A DNA stretch of 64,000 bases from Salinigranum salinum (GTDB lineage: Archaea > Halobacteriota > Halobacteria > Halobacteriales > Haloferacaceae), in NCBI RefSeq assembly GCF_009176545.1, contig NZ_VTOJ01000002.1, positions 1,240,001 to 1,304,000 of the forward strand, written 5' to 3'. Shown piece after piece: positions 17,959-27,639 of this stretch (the stretch's first letter is position 1; each line of letters opens with the position of its first letter). Below the pieces are notes generated by a model that made no database searches, was not told the DNA's origin, and was given only the letters and a program-made list of their open reading frames with translations. The translations under genes and the position numbers were made by a program.

Positions 17959-18489
17959 ATGATGGGTGGTAACGACACCGTTGTGAGTAAAGAACGGCGG
18001 CGGGAGACGATTCTCAATGGAATCCTCCTCGTTCTGATCCTCGTCGCTACAGCGAGCGTAGGGTTCGCGTTCATGTCGCCGCAGGATCAGGGATTCACCG
18101 AGTTTTTTCTCCTGACAGAGAACGAGTCTGGGGAGCTGGTGGCTGCTGATTACCCGAAGCAATTCGTCTCCGGAAGTTCCGGCGAATTGGTCGTCGGAAT
18201 AACCAATCGCGAGAACGAACGGACAGCGTACACGGTCGTCGTTCAGCTCCACCGGGTAATCGAGGACGGCGACTCGGATACGGTCGTCGAACGGGAGTCG
18301 TTGGAACAGTTCGAAGCTCAACTGGAAGACGGCGAGACGTGGGAGCGACAACACACGGTCACACCGACGATGATCGGTGACCGATTACGACTGACGTACC
18401 TGCTGTACCGCGACGAACCCCCAGAGACCCCGACGGTCGAGAGCTCGTACCGAGAGACCCATATTTGGATCAACGTAACACCCGGGTGA
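17959..18489 (+). CDS. DUF1616 family membrane-anchored protein
   Basis: This 176-residue protein has a basic N-terminus (SKERRRETILNG), one membrane helix (ILLVLILVATASVGFAF, about 23-40) and an outside beta-rich domain. The blocks GFTEFFLLTENESGELVAAD and VVGITNRENERTAYTVVV are typical of the haloarchaeal DUF1616 domain. The biochemical function is unknown; such proteins recur in archaeal polysaccharide and N-glycosylation clusters. It is 33 bases upstream of the GMC oxidoreductase gene on the same strand and probably co-transcribed. It resembles only the second half of longer DUF1616 proteins that have several membrane helices first. Two adjacent ATGs (17959, 17962) are possible starts. 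Confidence 0.75.
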   Translation: MMGGNDTVVSKERRRETILNGILLVLILVATASVGFAFMSPQDQGFTEFFLLTENESGELVAADYPKQFVSGSSGELVVGITNRENERTAYTVVVQLHRVIEDGDSDTVVERESLEQFEAQLEDGETWERQHTVTPTMIGDRLRLTYLLYRDEPPETPTVESSYRETHIWINVTPG

Positions 18490-18522
18490 GCGCCACCACC
18501 ATCGGAAAGGTCCACAAAAGCA

Positions 18523-20235
18523 ATGCATAAAGCGAACTATTCACCCGACGGTACTATCGATCGGACACCCTCCACAGACGTCGATGTATGCGTCGTTGGC
18601 GCCGGTCCTGCAGGGACACTCGTCACGTACGTGTTAGCCAACAAGGGATACGACGTAGTTATTCTCGAGGCCGGCGCCCGTTTCGATCACAGCTCGCGAC
18701 TCGCACGTATGGAGCGGATGCTCCGGCCTGCATCGCCAGCCGTGTCGGCATGGGACATGGGTGGGGCGCGGGACCGTTTCACGAGCTCCGGCGAGACCCA
18801 GTATCGGTTGAATCGGAAACGCGTGAAAGGAGTCGGCGGATCGACGCTCCACTGGGGAGGACGCGTCGCTCGTTTCCCTCAGAAAGATTTCGAGATGAAG
18901 ACGCGGTACGGGCTAGCTTCCGATTGGCCGATTTCGTACGCCGACCTCAAACCGTACTACGCGGCAGCCGAACGAGAGTTCGGCGTGGCGGGAGCAGTCG
19001 ACAATCCCTTCAGTCCACCCCGCGACGAGCCCTATCCGATGGATGCGTTCCCCGCCAGCCATGCCGACTCGATATACCAAACCGCGTGTGACAAAGTCGG
19101 GATTCAGATGCACTCAGTGCCGAACGCTCGGAATGCCGAACAGTACGACGGCCGAAGTGCCTGTGTTGGATACGGAACCTGTAGTCCCGTCTGCCCATCC
19201 AAAGCGCAGTACAGTGCTGACATCCACGCGGAGAAGGCGGTGCAGAGCGGTGCTCGGATTATCGACCGGGCAGCGGTCCAGCGTCTCGAGCACGACGCCA
19301 GGGACCGGATCACCGGTGCCGTGTACGAGACGCCGGACGGGCACCAGTACATCCAGCGCGCCAACCAGTTCGTGCTCGCGGCTGGTGGCATCGAAACGCC
19401 CCGACTACTCCTCTTGTCGAGTTCCGATGAACATCCGAATGGTCTCGCCAATCGCAGCGGAGCTGTCGGAAGGTATCTTATGGAATCGCCGTACGTTGGC
19501 GTGGATGGCGAACTTGACGTCCCGACCAAACAGCATCAAATCGGCTTCGGTACGCGCGAATCGTACCAGTTCTACGAACCCGACGAGGCGCCGCCCGGAT
19601 CGTTCAAGATAGAGTTCTACAACACCGCTGGCCCAACGCTCGCCGAGCTCGCGCTCCAGCAACGAGATCCGCTCAGTCACATCCAGGACGCTGTCCGACG
19701 ACCAACTGACACGGCGGCGCTGGAGTCGATAAGAGCAGACACCGAACCCATCAGATGGGGTGATGATCTTCTTAATTATCTTGACGAAGAGTTCGGCCAC
19801 TACTTTAGAATCGGGGCAGAGGTCGAAGTGCTCCCGTACCCGGAGAACCGCGTCACGCTGGACGAGACGGAGACAGACGCGTACGGTAACCCGGTTCCAG
19901 ACATCTCGTGGGGGAAGGTCGGAGAGCACGAGAAACAGACGGTCGAACGTGCGTACGAGGTCATCGAGAAGATCGTCAGGAATCTCGACGCAACCGTCAA
20001 ACGGTCGTCTCGGTGGGAGTCGTGGGAGGGTGCTGGCCATCCTTCGGGAACCACCCGTATGGGAACGGATCCGGAGAGCAGTGTTGTCGATCCGACCCTC
20101 CGGACGCACGACTTGAAGAACCTTTACATCGCCGGATCAAGCGTGTTCGTCACCAGCGGCGCGAGTCAGCCGACGTTGACAATCGCGGCGCTGGCGCTTC
20201 GGCTGGGGGACCACCTTGCTGCGAACGTGCTGTAG
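18523..20235 (+). CDS. GMC-family FAD-dependent oxidoreductase
   Basis: This 570-residue flavoprotein has the ADP-binding fold VCVVGAGPAGTLVTYVLANK near residue 23 and the GMC motif VGGSTLHWGGRVARFP near 107. A Cys-bearing block GYGTCSPVCPSKAQYS lies near 222, and AGHPSGTTRMGTDP and GASQPTLTIAALALRLGD mark the C-terminal substrate domain. GMC enzymes oxidise alcohols, often sugars, passing electrons to a partner. A gluconate-2-dehydrogenase subunit-3-like protein, the usual partner of such enzymes, lies at 30576-31100, about 10 kb away. No Tat signal is seen on this subunit. It could oxidise a sugar of the surface glycan; the substrate is unknown. It follows the DUF1616 gene by 33 bases. Confidence 0.85.
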   Translation: MHKANYSPDGTIDRTPSTDVDVCVVGAGPAGTLVTYVLANKGYDVVILEAGARFDHSSRLARMERMLRPASPAVSAWDMGGARDRFTSSGETQYRLNRKRVKGVGGSTLHWGGRVARFPQKDFEMKTRYGLASDWPISYADLKPYYAAAEREFGVAGAVDNPFSPPRDEPYPMDAFPASHADSIYQTACDKVGIQMHSVPNARNAEQYDGRSACVGYGTCSPVCPSKAQYSADIHAEKAVQSGARIIDRAAVQRLEHDARDRITGAVYETPDGHQYIQRANQFVLAAGGIETPRLLLLSSSDEHPNGLANRSGAVGRYLMESPYVGVDGELDVPTKQHQIGFGTRESYQFYEPDEAPPGSFKIEFYNTAGPTLAELALQQRDPLSHIQDAVRRPTDTAALESIRADTEPIRWGDDLLNYLDEEFGHYFRIGAEVEVLPYPENRVTLDETETDAYGNPVPDISWGKVGEHEKQTVERAYEVIEKIVRNLDATVKRSSRWESWEGAGHPSGTTRMGTDPESSVVDPTLRTHDLKNLYIAGSSVFVTSGASQPTLTIAALALRLGDHLAANVL

Positions 20236-20408
20236 TGCACGGTCATCATGGTCACCTTCGCTCAAACTGGGTCGGGTGAGTGGGCAGCCAGTGAAGACGT
20301 ATGAGGGCGTGGTTTGATGGGCGTCACGCAGGTAGAACGAGTCGTTCTTCCGATACTCACTCCAGTGCGCGACGAGTCTCAGTAAACCAAGGCCGTGGCT
20401 GTGCCGTT

Positions 20409-21650
20409 TCACCCCGTGTCTAAGCCTATCCGAGTTAAGATTCGATCGAACACTGAACGTGGGCAGTGCGAATCGCGCTGCACGCGTTCGAAGACGTCCA
20501 ATAGCGCGTCGACGGAACTCGAGATGTCGAACTTGTTCTGTACGGTTTCCCGACCGTTAGCAGCGATCCGACGTCGCTGGATCGGGTCGTCTAGCAGTTG
20601 TCTCATCGCCGCGGCAAGGGCATCGGTGTCGCGTGACTCGACTAGGAGACCGTCGTGTCCATGTGTTATCAGTTCAGGGATGGCAGAGATGTTTGTAGAG
20701 ATGCACGCGGTCTGTGCCGCCATTGCCTCTTTAATTGCGACAGGTGCAACGTCCCGATCACCGTCCGAGGCAATCACGCAAGGGAGGACGAAGAGGGCGG
20801 CGTCGTGGAGTTCAGTCTTGAGACGCTCGTCGGAGACGTTCCCGAGAAACTTGACAGCGTCGGCTATCCCCCGCTCGCGAACCCGCGCTCTGAGGATGTC
20901 CTCTCGTGGCCCCGTGCCAATAATGTGGTATTCTACCTCGTACCCCTGGTCGTGCAACTGTGCCACGGCGTCGATAGCGTATTCATGGCCTTTCTTCTCC
21001 ACGAGGCGGGCCACCGAAAGCACGCGTCCGGGGACAGACCCATGCGACGGTTCGAACTTGTCTACCCGGGTCGTCGCGGGGACAACCGAAATATCCGTCT
21101 TGATTCCGAACTTCTTTCCGAGGTAATCCCGGTTGTACTCCGATGGGACGACAATATGATCGAAGCGAGAACAGAGGCGGCGTAACCGCCTCCGGCTAGG
21201 CGGGGAAAATATCTCATACGAGTGGGCAGTGACCGTACATGGAACCCTGTGGTACCCCGCCGCGTACACTGCTCCTTGCCGGTTTGGTGCGGCGAAATGG
21301 GTGTGGATTTGGTCTACTCCACCGTAGTCATCGATGAAATCTAATATTTCGAGTCCGAGATGAAGCCAGTACGCGTGATGGATCGGATCGTCAAGAAAGA
21401 GACCTCTCTTGAACAGTCGAAAAGTCAGCACTCGTCGCAGTTCGGTGACTAGCAGAACCGGAGACGGGGTCGAGCCGTACCGGATCGGGATGTCGAGCGC
21501 TTCGGTCTCGGTGTGAAAGATCTTGTCCGAGGGCCGCGTAATAGAGAAGACGGCGATATCGTGGCCGCGTCGGTTGAGTTCGTATATCTCGTTGGTAATG
21601 AAGCTCTCCGAGAGCTTTGGGAACTCGTGCAGGACATATAGAATCCGCAT
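20409..21650 (-). CDS. GT4-family glycosyltransferase
   Basis: This 413-residue protein is of the GT-B fold. It opens with MRILYVLHEFPKLSESFITN, typical of group-1 transferases. A middle HTHFAAPNRQGAVYAAGY block lies near residue 140. The nucleotide-binding half has VLSVARLVEKKGHEYAIDA, and the donor-site ExxxxxxxE region is PVAIKEAMAAQTACISTN near residue 315. It should add a sugar from a nucleotide donor to a lipid-linked glycan in the cytoplasm. It points away from the decayed IS6-like element at 21718, and its promoter is probably the AT-rich stretch at 21685-21705. Donor and linkage cannot be read. Confidence 0.87.
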   Translation of the reverse strand: MRILYVLHEFPKLSESFITNEIYELNRRGHDIAVFSITRPSDKIFHTETEALDIPIRYGSTPSPVLLVTELRRVLTFRLFKRGLFLDDPIHHAYWLHLGLEILDFIDDYGGVDQIHTHFAAPNRQGAVYAAGYHRVPCTVTAHSYEIFSPPSRRRLRRLCSRFDHIVVPSEYNRDYLGKKFGIKTDISVVPATTRVDKFEPSHGSVPGRVLSVARLVEKKGHEYAIDAVAQLHDQGYEVEYHIIGTGPREDILRARVRERGIADAVKFLGNVSDERLKTELHDAALFVLPCVIASDGDRDVAPVAIKEAMAAQTACISTNISAIPELITHGHDGLLVESRDTDALAAAMRQLLDDPIQRRRIAANGRETVQNKFDISSSVDALLDVFERVQRDSHCPRSVFDRILTRIGLDTG

Positions 21651-21717
21651 GATGTCGACTCTATCAAAGCGGTGCGTCAGTCGTATTTAAAATTTTGTGT
21701 TCTTGCTGCTCCACTCG

Positions 21718-22307
21718 TATTAAGAGAGGAGCGAGGCGTTTGGAGTGCGAACAGTCTATGCCCGAGCTCGATCACCTCAGCCGAAATCCCGGGTGGATCG
21801 GCCTGGAATCTGTGGAGCGAAAACGGACACCCGAATTCACGATTCGAGTGGGTATGCGGTTCCACCTTGCTGGCGTATCCCTCTTGGATACAAAATAATA
21901 ATTCTAGAAGCCGAGACTGAGCGGAGGTTCCGGATCGAATCGCGGTCGACAGGCCGTGATTCGCGTCACTAACCGTTCACTGCGGTCGATCCCGACACAA
22001 ACCAGCTTATCCGTTCGGATCTTTCGGACCCGAACGACACGACTCACCCCACTAGTCGTTCGCGGGCTCCGTGAGAAACAGCAGGTCTCAGAGGTGACGT
22101 GTCTCGTCGATGATGCACATCATCTCGAGAACGCGCTCGACCGACTCGGGCTCCGACTTCGAGTCTCCAGCCACGGAAATCGGAACGTAGTCGAAGGTTT
22201 CTTTCGAGAGGCGAAACGACGGACCTCCTCGTTCTCGACCGCACAGCTGCCCACCGCTGAATCGTGGTTGCAAGCCTTCGCCGTCTGGTGAAATCGATGC
22301 CAAAGTT
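21718..22307 (+). pseudogene. Decayed IS6-like element, copy A (internal deletion)
   Basis: The plus strand reads LDHLSRNPGWIGLESVERKR and then RVGMRFHLAGVSLLDTK, the usual start of haloarchaeal IS6-like transposases. It then hits stops, and the central part with the first catalytic Asp region is missing. The frame resumes at QAVIRVTNRSL and ends REAKRRTSSFS...WLQAFAVW. The ends share GTATTAA as inverted repeats. Closely related remnants lie at 36673-37299 (minus) and 46320-47005 (plus). It cannot encode an active enzyme. Confidence 0.75.
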
Positions 22308-22651
22308 AATACAAAAGACTCTCAGAGACGGTAACACACTAACTGATCGGTGCGGTCCGATTGAAAAGATGGCGAATGGACATCGGCTATCTGAATACGG
22401 AGACGAGACAGAGGCGAGACCGAGCGTCGTCTGCAGGAAGTAGCGTCTAATTCGGCGGAGTAAACCGTCGTTGAGCAGCTCGGGGATTCGTGAATCGCTT
22501 GATGTATCGTCGCGACACCGGAGGCGGACTCTGAGCGGCCAAGACGATTGCAACGTGCAGGGTTGCATTATTATATCGTGCGCCCGTGGTGGGACAGTCT
22601 CCGACCAATACAGAACACACATAACGTAATTACCCCAAACATCAGTTCCAG
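22308..22651. other. Intergenic; no gene seen
   Basis: These 344 bases separate the decayed IS6-like copy A from the next glycosyltransferase. The long minus-strand frame across 22044-22622 is mostly antisense to the IS remnant and has no family motif. An AT-rich block at 22565-22635 may hold the promoter for the gene at 22652. Confidence 0.4.
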
Positions 22652-23806
22652 ATGGACGTCGCCTTCGTCTCCAACGTCGTCTTCCCGTTCGTCAAAGGGG
22701 GAGCTGAGAAGCGAATCCACGAAATCGGGCGGCGTCTGGCCGACGATCACGAGGTCACGATATACGGACGCCACTTCTGGGATGGGCCGAAGGAAGTCGT
22801 ACACTGTGGGATGCGGCTCCGCGCAGTGGCACCCGAGGTGGAGCTGTACAACGACGATGGTCAGCGCTCGATCGTCGAAGCACTCGACTTTGCGGCCCGA
22901 CTCGCTCCGAGTCTCAGATCACACGTCGCGACACACGACTTGGTCGTGGTGTCGGTCTTTCCGTACTTTCCAGTTTTAACGGCGAAGCTCTGTACACTGT
23001 TGACCGATACGCCGCTGGTGACGACGTGGCACGAAGTATGGGGTGACTACTGGGACGACTATTTAGGATCCCTCGCACTGGGTGGAAAGATCGTCGAGCA
23101 AGTGACGGCGAAGACACCACAACATCCGGTTGCGGTCTCTGGAGTTACGGCTGAGAAGCTCGCCGAGATCGGCCCTCGCCGCGACCGAATCGACGTGATT
23201 CCGAACGGAATTAATCTGACGCAGATTCGGGACGCACCACTCCCGACCGAATCGTTCCGTCGGGACGGACAGCCAGGCTTCGACGTGCTGTTCGTCGGGC
23301 GCCTCATCGAGGACAAGCGGGTCGACGTCCTCCTCGATGCGTTCGACCGTGTCGCTGCGACGTACGACGCGACGTTAGGGGTCATTGGCGACGGTCCACA
23401 GGCGGCGGCACTCCGAGCGCAGGCTCAAGGCCTCGACCACGCCGACAGAGTTCGATTTCTCGGCTTCCTCGACGACTCCGAGGACGTCCTCGGGCACATG
23501 CGTGCCGCACGCGTCTTCGCGTCCGTGTCGACGCGGGAGGGGTTCGGTATCACCTACGCGGAAGCGATGGCCGCCGGCTGTATCGTAATCGCGGCCGATC
23601 ACCGGAGTTCCGCCGCGAGCGAGGTTGTCGGCGATGCGGGCTACCTCGTCACCCCGGTTGTCGATGACGTGGCCAAAGCACTTGGCGACGCACTGGCTGG
23701 AAACCGTCCGACAGTCGATCCGATGACGCGGGCGAGACAGTTCGATTGGGACAAGATTGCGCGGCAGGCCGAGTCGACGTATCAGCGGGTCGTCAACGAG
23801 AAGTGA
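22652..23806 (+). CDS. GT4-family glycosyltransferase
   Basis: This 384-residue GT-B protein begins MDVAFVSNVVFPFVKGGAEK, with the GGAE loop that contacts the donor in GT4 enzymes. Middle DVIPNGINLTQIRDAP and FDVLFVGRLIEDKRVDVLLD are the hallmarks of the second Rossmann domain. The donor signature is STREGFGITYAEAMAAGCI near residue 290, with Glu residues in the E-x7-E arrangement. It should transfer a hexose or related sugar. It is the second GT4 near the leg genes, on the plus strand, but the AT-rich gap after it suggests a separate transcript. Nothing is truncated. Confidence 0.88.
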   Translation: MDVAFVSNVVFPFVKGGAEKRIHEIGRRLADDHEVTIYGRHFWDGPKEVVHCGMRLRAVAPEVELYNDDGQRSIVEALDFAARLAPSLRSHVATHDLVVVSVFPYFPVLTAKLCTLLTDTPLVTTWHEVWGDYWDDYLGSLALGGKIVEQVTAKTPQHPVAVSGVTAEKLAEIGPRRDRIDVIPNGINLTQIRDAPLPTESFRRDGQPGFDVLFVGRLIEDKRVDVLLDAFDRVAATYDATLGVIGDGPQAAALRAQAQGLDHADRVRFLGFLDDSEDVLGHMRAARVFASVSTREGFGITYAEAMAAGCIVIAADHRSSAASEVVGDAGYLVTPVVDDVAKALGDALAGNRPTVDPMTRARQFDWDKIARQAESTYQRVVNEK

Positions 23807-24294
23807 CCGCCGTCAGCGAGCCATCCGTATCTGCCCCTCGTACTAGTCAGTGCCGCAGGACGGGCACAACGGTCAGCAGACCAGTCGCGTGAAAGCGGAT
23901 AGTCACCAGTCAGCTCGTGCACCGATTCAGCCAGTCGACACCGGAGGTCCGCTCCTCGAACTCTCCCACCAACGAGTGCTAGTTTCCGCACAGCTCGTAT
24001 TAAATCATAGATTCTACGCAGGCATTCGCACGACCACCATCCGGTCGTTGACCAGTGTTGTTACGTTCGGTAATGCTGTCCCCGAGCTCGAATCGGGCTG
24101 ACCGCGATGAATCGCCACACAGCGGTCGAACTCACTGCCTCGCGGCTCGTGTGACGTTGTAGAGGGCACACATTAAAAACAACATTTATACTGTGATTTA
24201 TTATATTATATGACACTCAGTCGTTTTGAATATTATACCCCTCACCGCTCAAGTAAGAAATATATTTGTGCTCGGAGGAGACAGATGCACAATA
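23807..24294. other. Intergenic; promoter of the leg operon; otherwise nothing recognised
   Basis: The first 330 bases have no recognised gene. From about 24165 the DNA becomes very AT-rich (ATTATATTATATGAC), as expected for the start of a strong regulatory region. An in-frame ATG at 24226 would lengthen the first leg gene by 23 residues, but those residues do not match the family. Confidence 0.45.
24261..24267 (+). promoter_or_regulatory. TATA box of the legB-led operon
   Basis: TATATTT is centred about 31 bases before the ATG at 24295, and GGAGGAG follows at about 24274-24280. This arrangement favours 24295 as the start over 24226. Confidence 0.45.
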
Positions 24295-25287
24295 ATGGAA
24301 GCTGACGAGCGAGTACTCGTTACGGGGGGATGCGGGTCGGTCGGGTCCGAAGTTGTGCGGACCCTCTTGTCTGAACGGGAGGTTGGAACGGTCTGTATTC
24401 TTGATCACAACGAACGCTCTCTGTTCGACATGCAGCGGCGATTAAATGATCAGTCTGACCAAGTTCAGTTCGTGTTGGCTGACGTCCGCGATCAAGAGCG
24501 GCTCGAGCAGGCGCTGACCGACATCGATACCGTCATTCACGCAGCTGCACTGAAACACGTCCCACTGAGCGAAGAGAACCCATATGAGGCCATTAAGACG
24601 AACACGATCGGAACGCAGCGGCTCATCAGTGCAGCTGAAAAAACAGACGTGAGTCGTGTCCTCGGCGTGAGCACCGACAAGGCCGCACAACCGACGTCGG
24701 TCATGGGTGCCACGAAGATGCTCTCAGAGCGGCTGCTCACTGCCGCGAATCGGGAGTCAGAGGGGACGATGTACGCAAACGTACGTCTCGGGAACGTCCT
24801 CGGGACGACCGGATCGGTAATGCGTATCTTCGAGGAGCAAGTCGCGAAGGGTGGACCAGTGACCGTGACACACCCGGATATGACCCGATTCGTGTTCACC
24901 GTGTCGGAGGCAGCGGAGTTCATCGTCTCAGCGCTCGATCGGATGTCCGGCTGCGAAGTACTCATCCCGAAGATGGACGCGGTTCGGATAATGGACCTCG
25001 CGGACGTGATGATCGAGAGGAACAGGCCTGATGATGTGGAACCCGCGGAGATCGATATCGAAATAATCGGAGTCCGTCCCGGAGAACGTCTTTACGAGCG
25101 CCTGCTCACGGAAACCGAAGCACCGAACGCGGTCGAACTTGAGCAGTCGTTCGTGGTCACCCCACGAGACGATGTGCGGAAGGAACTCGTGTCGGATGGG
25201 GGCACACAACTCACGACACCGTATCATTCGGACCGCGCGGATCAGCTCTCTCTCGAGGAGATCAGTGGGCTGCTCTCGCGGGTGTAA
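24295..25287 (+). CDS. legB: UDP-GlcNAc 4,6-dehydratase-like (LegB / FlaA1 / CapD family)
   Basis: This 330-residue short-chain dehydrogenase has the NAD loop VLVTGGCGSVGSEVV at the start and AALKHVPLSEENPYEAIKTN near residue 85. The catalytic block STDKAAQPTSVMGATKMLSE near 128 has Asp-Lys and Met-x3-Lys in place of the usual Tyr-x3-Lys, characteristic of the soluble FlaA1/PseB/LegB dehydratases. It would convert a UDP-HexNAc to its 4-keto-6-deoxy form, the first committed step toward legionaminic or pseudaminic acid. It precedes legC by 9 bases. Codon use looks a little less GC-biased than in the genes that follow. The start was chosen by family N-terminus, TATA spacing and the purine-rich leader. 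LegB versus PseB cannot be separated by eye; the hydrolysing epimerase downstream favours LegB. Confidence 0.85.
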   Translation: MEADERVLVTGGCGSVGSEVVRTLLSEREVGTVCILDHNERSLFDMQRRLNDQSDQVQFVLADVRDQERLEQALTDIDTVIHAAALKHVPLSEENPYEAIKTNTIGTQRLISAAEKTDVSRVLGVSTDKAAQPTSVMGATKMLSERLLTAANRESEGTMYANVRLGNVLGTTGSVMRIFEEQVAKGGPVTVTHPDMTRFVFTVSEAAEFIVSALDRMSGCEVLIPKMDAVRIMDLADVMIERNRPDDVEPAEIDIEIIGVRPGERLYERLLTETEAPNAVELEQSFVVTPRDDVRKELVSDGGTQLTTPYHSDRADQLSLEEISGLLSRV

Positions 25288-25296
25288 TCGTCTTCG

Positions 25297-26469
25297 ATGA
25301 GCGACAAGGACGAGGAGTCGACCGACGATCGTCGCGATTCTCTCCCGCTGTTCGAGATCGACTGGGATCGTGCAGAGATTCGGAACGCCATCGACTCGAT
25401 CACCCGGGGGAGCTACTGGGCGAACGGGCCGTACGTCGACGAGTTCGAGCGCAGTCTGGAGAAGTCGCTCGGCGTCGACCACGCCGTCGTCTGCAACTCC
25501 GGGACGACCGCCCTCGTCGCCGCGCTCGAAGCGTGCGGCGTCGGTCCGGGCGACGAAGTCGTCGTCCCCTCGTTCACGTTCATCTCGACGGCTAACGCCG
25601 TCGTCTCGGTGGGCGCGAAGCCGGTGTTCGCCGACATCGAACCCGAACGCTACGGACTCGATCCCGACTCGGTTGAGGCAGCCGTAACCGACGACACGGC
25701 CGCGATACTCCCGGTCCACTACGCCGGCCGCGCCTGTCGGATTCACGACCTAACCGCCATTGCCGATCGGCACGGACTGACGCTCGTCGAGGACGCCGCC
25801 GAAGCGCAGGGCGCGCGCGCTGGCGGGGAGTACGTTGGGACGGTCGGTGACGTGGGGATGTTGAGCTTCTGTCAGAATAAGATCGTCGCCACGGGGGAGG
25901 GTGGTGCCGTCGTCACCGACGACGATGACGTCACCGAGCGCGTTCAGTTGCTCCGCTCGCACGGTCGCGTCTCCGGCGACTACTTTTCGTCGACGGGCGG
26001 CGGCGAGTACACGACACTCGGCTCGAACTACCGGATGCCGGACGTCGTTGCCGCCATCGGCGTCGGCCAACTCGACCGTATCGAGACGCTCATCGACCGG
26101 CGACGGTCGGTCGCCCACCGCTACACGGAGCGACTCTCCACCGTCGATGGCGTGGCGCCACCCGCTGACGCCGCCGGCGACGAGCGCCACGTCTACCAAC
26201 TCTACACCGTTCGCTTCGAGCCGTGGGTGGACCGCGACGCCGTCGCGGCGCATCTGTCGGCCCACGACGTCGCCTCGAAAGTCTACTTCGACCCGGTCCA
26301 CCTGTCGACGTACTACCGGCAGGAACACAGCTGCGAACCCGGGACACTTCCCGTGACGGAGGACCTCTCCGCACGCGTGCTGTCGCTCCCGATGCATCCG
26401 AACCTCTCGGAGGCCGCCGTCGACCACGTTGTACGGACTGTCGACGCCGCGCTCGCCGGCCAGCGGTGA
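25297..26469 (+). CDS. legC: DegT/DnrJ/EryC1 sugar aminotransferase (LegC-like)
   Basis: This 390-residue PLP enzyme has the co-factor loop VCNSGTTALVAALEACGVG, the Asp block LVEDAAEAQGA near residue 167, and the PLP lysine in SFCQNKIVATGEGGAV (Lys about 195). It ends with the usual VYFDPVHLSTYYR and SLPMHPNLSEAAVDHV motifs. It should place an amino group on C4 of the 4-keto-6-deoxy sugar made by LegB, using glutamate. An acidic N-terminal tail of about 20 residues is an addition common in halophiles. It starts 9 bases after legB and is followed by the legI gene after about 90 bases. Confidence 0.9.
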   Translation: MSDKDEESTDDRRDSLPLFEIDWDRAEIRNAIDSITRGSYWANGPYVDEFERSLEKSLGVDHAVVCNSGTTALVAALEACGVGPGDEVVVPSFTFISTANAVVSVGAKPVFADIEPERYGLDPDSVEAAVTDDTAAILPVHYAGRACRIHDLTAIADRHGLTLVEDAAEAQGARAGGEYVGTVGDVGMLSFCQNKIVATGEGGAVVTDDDDVTERVQLLRSHGRVSGDYFSSTGGGEYTTLGSNYRMPDVVAAIGVGQLDRIETLIDRRRSVAHRYTERLSTVDGVAPPADAAGDERHVYQLYTVRFEPWVDRDAVAAHLSAHDVASKVYFDPVHLSTYYRQEHSCEPGTLPVTEDLSARVLSLPMHPNLSEAAVDHVVRTVDAALAGQR

Positions 26470-26562
26470 CCGACTCCATCCCACACCGCGGGTCGCGGTG
26501 CGCTCCGGACGCCGGTGCGGACTGTCGGAACGACTAACTGAGGGAGCGACCGTACTGTGCAT

Positions 26563-27639
26563 ATGACCGAGAACGTCGACGCCGTCGGCGGGGGAGACGA
26601 CTTCTCCGGACTGCTACCGGCCGACGGTGCGTACTTCATCGCCGAGGCGGGGGTCAACCACGACGGCGACCTCGATCAGGCCCGGCGACTCGTCGACGTG
26701 GCGGCCGACGCGGGGGCGGACGCGGTCAAGTTTCAGACGTTCGACGCGGACCGGCTCGTCGCGCCGGACGCCCCGAAGGCGGCGTACCAGGAGGAGACGG
26801 ACGACGCCGACTCCCAGTACGAGATGCTCCGGCGGCTCGAACTGCCCGTGTCGGCACACCGGCGGCTCATCGACCACTGCGAGGAGCGCGGGATTCAGTT
26901 CCTCTCGACACCGTTCGACACGGAGAGCGCCGATCTGCTCGACGAACTCGACCGGCCGGCGATCAAGATCGGATCCGGAGAACTCGACAACCTCCCGCTC
27001 TTGCGGCACGTCGCCGGATTCGGCCGACCGATGCTCGTGAGCACGGGGATGGGGACGCTGGCGGAGATCGAGACGGCGCTCGACGCCATCCGCGACGCCG
27101 GCGCACCGCCGGTCGCGCTGTTTCACTGTACGTCCGCGTACCCGGCGCCGCTCGCGGAGGCGAACCTCCGCGCCATCCGGACGATGGACGAGGCGTTCGA
27201 CGTGCCAGTGGGGTACTCCGACCACACCACGGCGGTCGAGACGCCCGCGTTCGCGGTCGCGGCCGGTGCGCGGCTCGTCGAGAAACACTTCACCCTCGAC
27301 CGGACGCTCCCCGGACCGGACCACGCGGCGTCGCTCGAACCCGACGAACTCGACCGGTCCGTCTCGCTCGTCCGCGACGCGACGACGGCGCTCGGAAGCG
27401 CCGAGAAAGCGCCGACGGCGACCGAGCTGTCGAACCGCGACGTGATCCGCAAGAGCCTCCACGTCACGACCGCCGTGCGGGAAGGCGAGCGATTCACCGA
27501 GTCGAACGTCTCGGTGGTGCGACCGGCGGACGGGTTGCCGCCGGCCGACCTCGATCGGGTGCTCGGCGAGCGCGCCGCGACCGACCTCGACGCGGGAGAA
27601 CCGGTCACGGCCGACGCCGTCGCGACGGAGGACGAATGA
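26563..27639 (+). CDS. legI: NeuB-family nonulosonate synthase (LegI-like)
   Basis: This 358-residue protein has the NeuB start AYFIAEAGVNHDGDLDQARRL, then GADAVKFQTFDADRLV, RGIQFLSTPFDTESADLL, KIGSGELDNLPLLRHVA and VGYSDHTTAVETPAFAVAAG, closing with IEKHF-type RLVEKHFTLDRTLPGPDH. The last 65 residues form the SAF/antifreeze-like domain (DVIRKSLHVTTAVREGE). It condenses phosphoenolpyruvate with a 6-carbon di-amino sugar to give the 9-carbon acid. A GTG at 26557 is an alternative start. The gene overlaps the next by ATGA, so the two are translationally coupled. LegI is preferred over NeuB or PseI because of the dehydratase, aminotransferase and epimerase neighbours. Confidence 0.92.
   Translation: MTENVDAVGGGDDFSGLLPADGAYFIAEAGVNHDGDLDQARRLVDVAADAGADAVKFQTFDADRLVAPDAPKAAYQEETDDADSQYEMLRRLELPVSAHRRLIDHCEERGIQFLSTPFDTESADLLDELDRPAIKIGSGELDNLPLLRHVAGFGRPMLVSTGMGTLAEIETALDAIRDAGAPPVALFHCTSAYPAPLAEANLRAIRTMDEAFDVPVGYSDHTTAVETPAFAVAAGARLVEKHFTLDRTLPGPDHAASLEPDELDRSVSLVRDATTALGSAEKAPTATELSNRDVIRKSLHVTTAVREGERFTESNVSVVRPADGLPPADLDRVLGERAATDLDAGEPVTADAVATEDE

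Noticed and set aside
22044..22622. 192-codon minus-strand frame upstream of the GT4 gene at 22652
   Set aside because: Half of it is antisense to decayed IS6-like copy A, and the other half has no recognisable protein features.
23807..24225. Possible further IS6-like relic (CTCGTATTAAAT near 23996)
   Set aside because: The GTATTAA motif is too short and no transposase blocks could be read on either strand.
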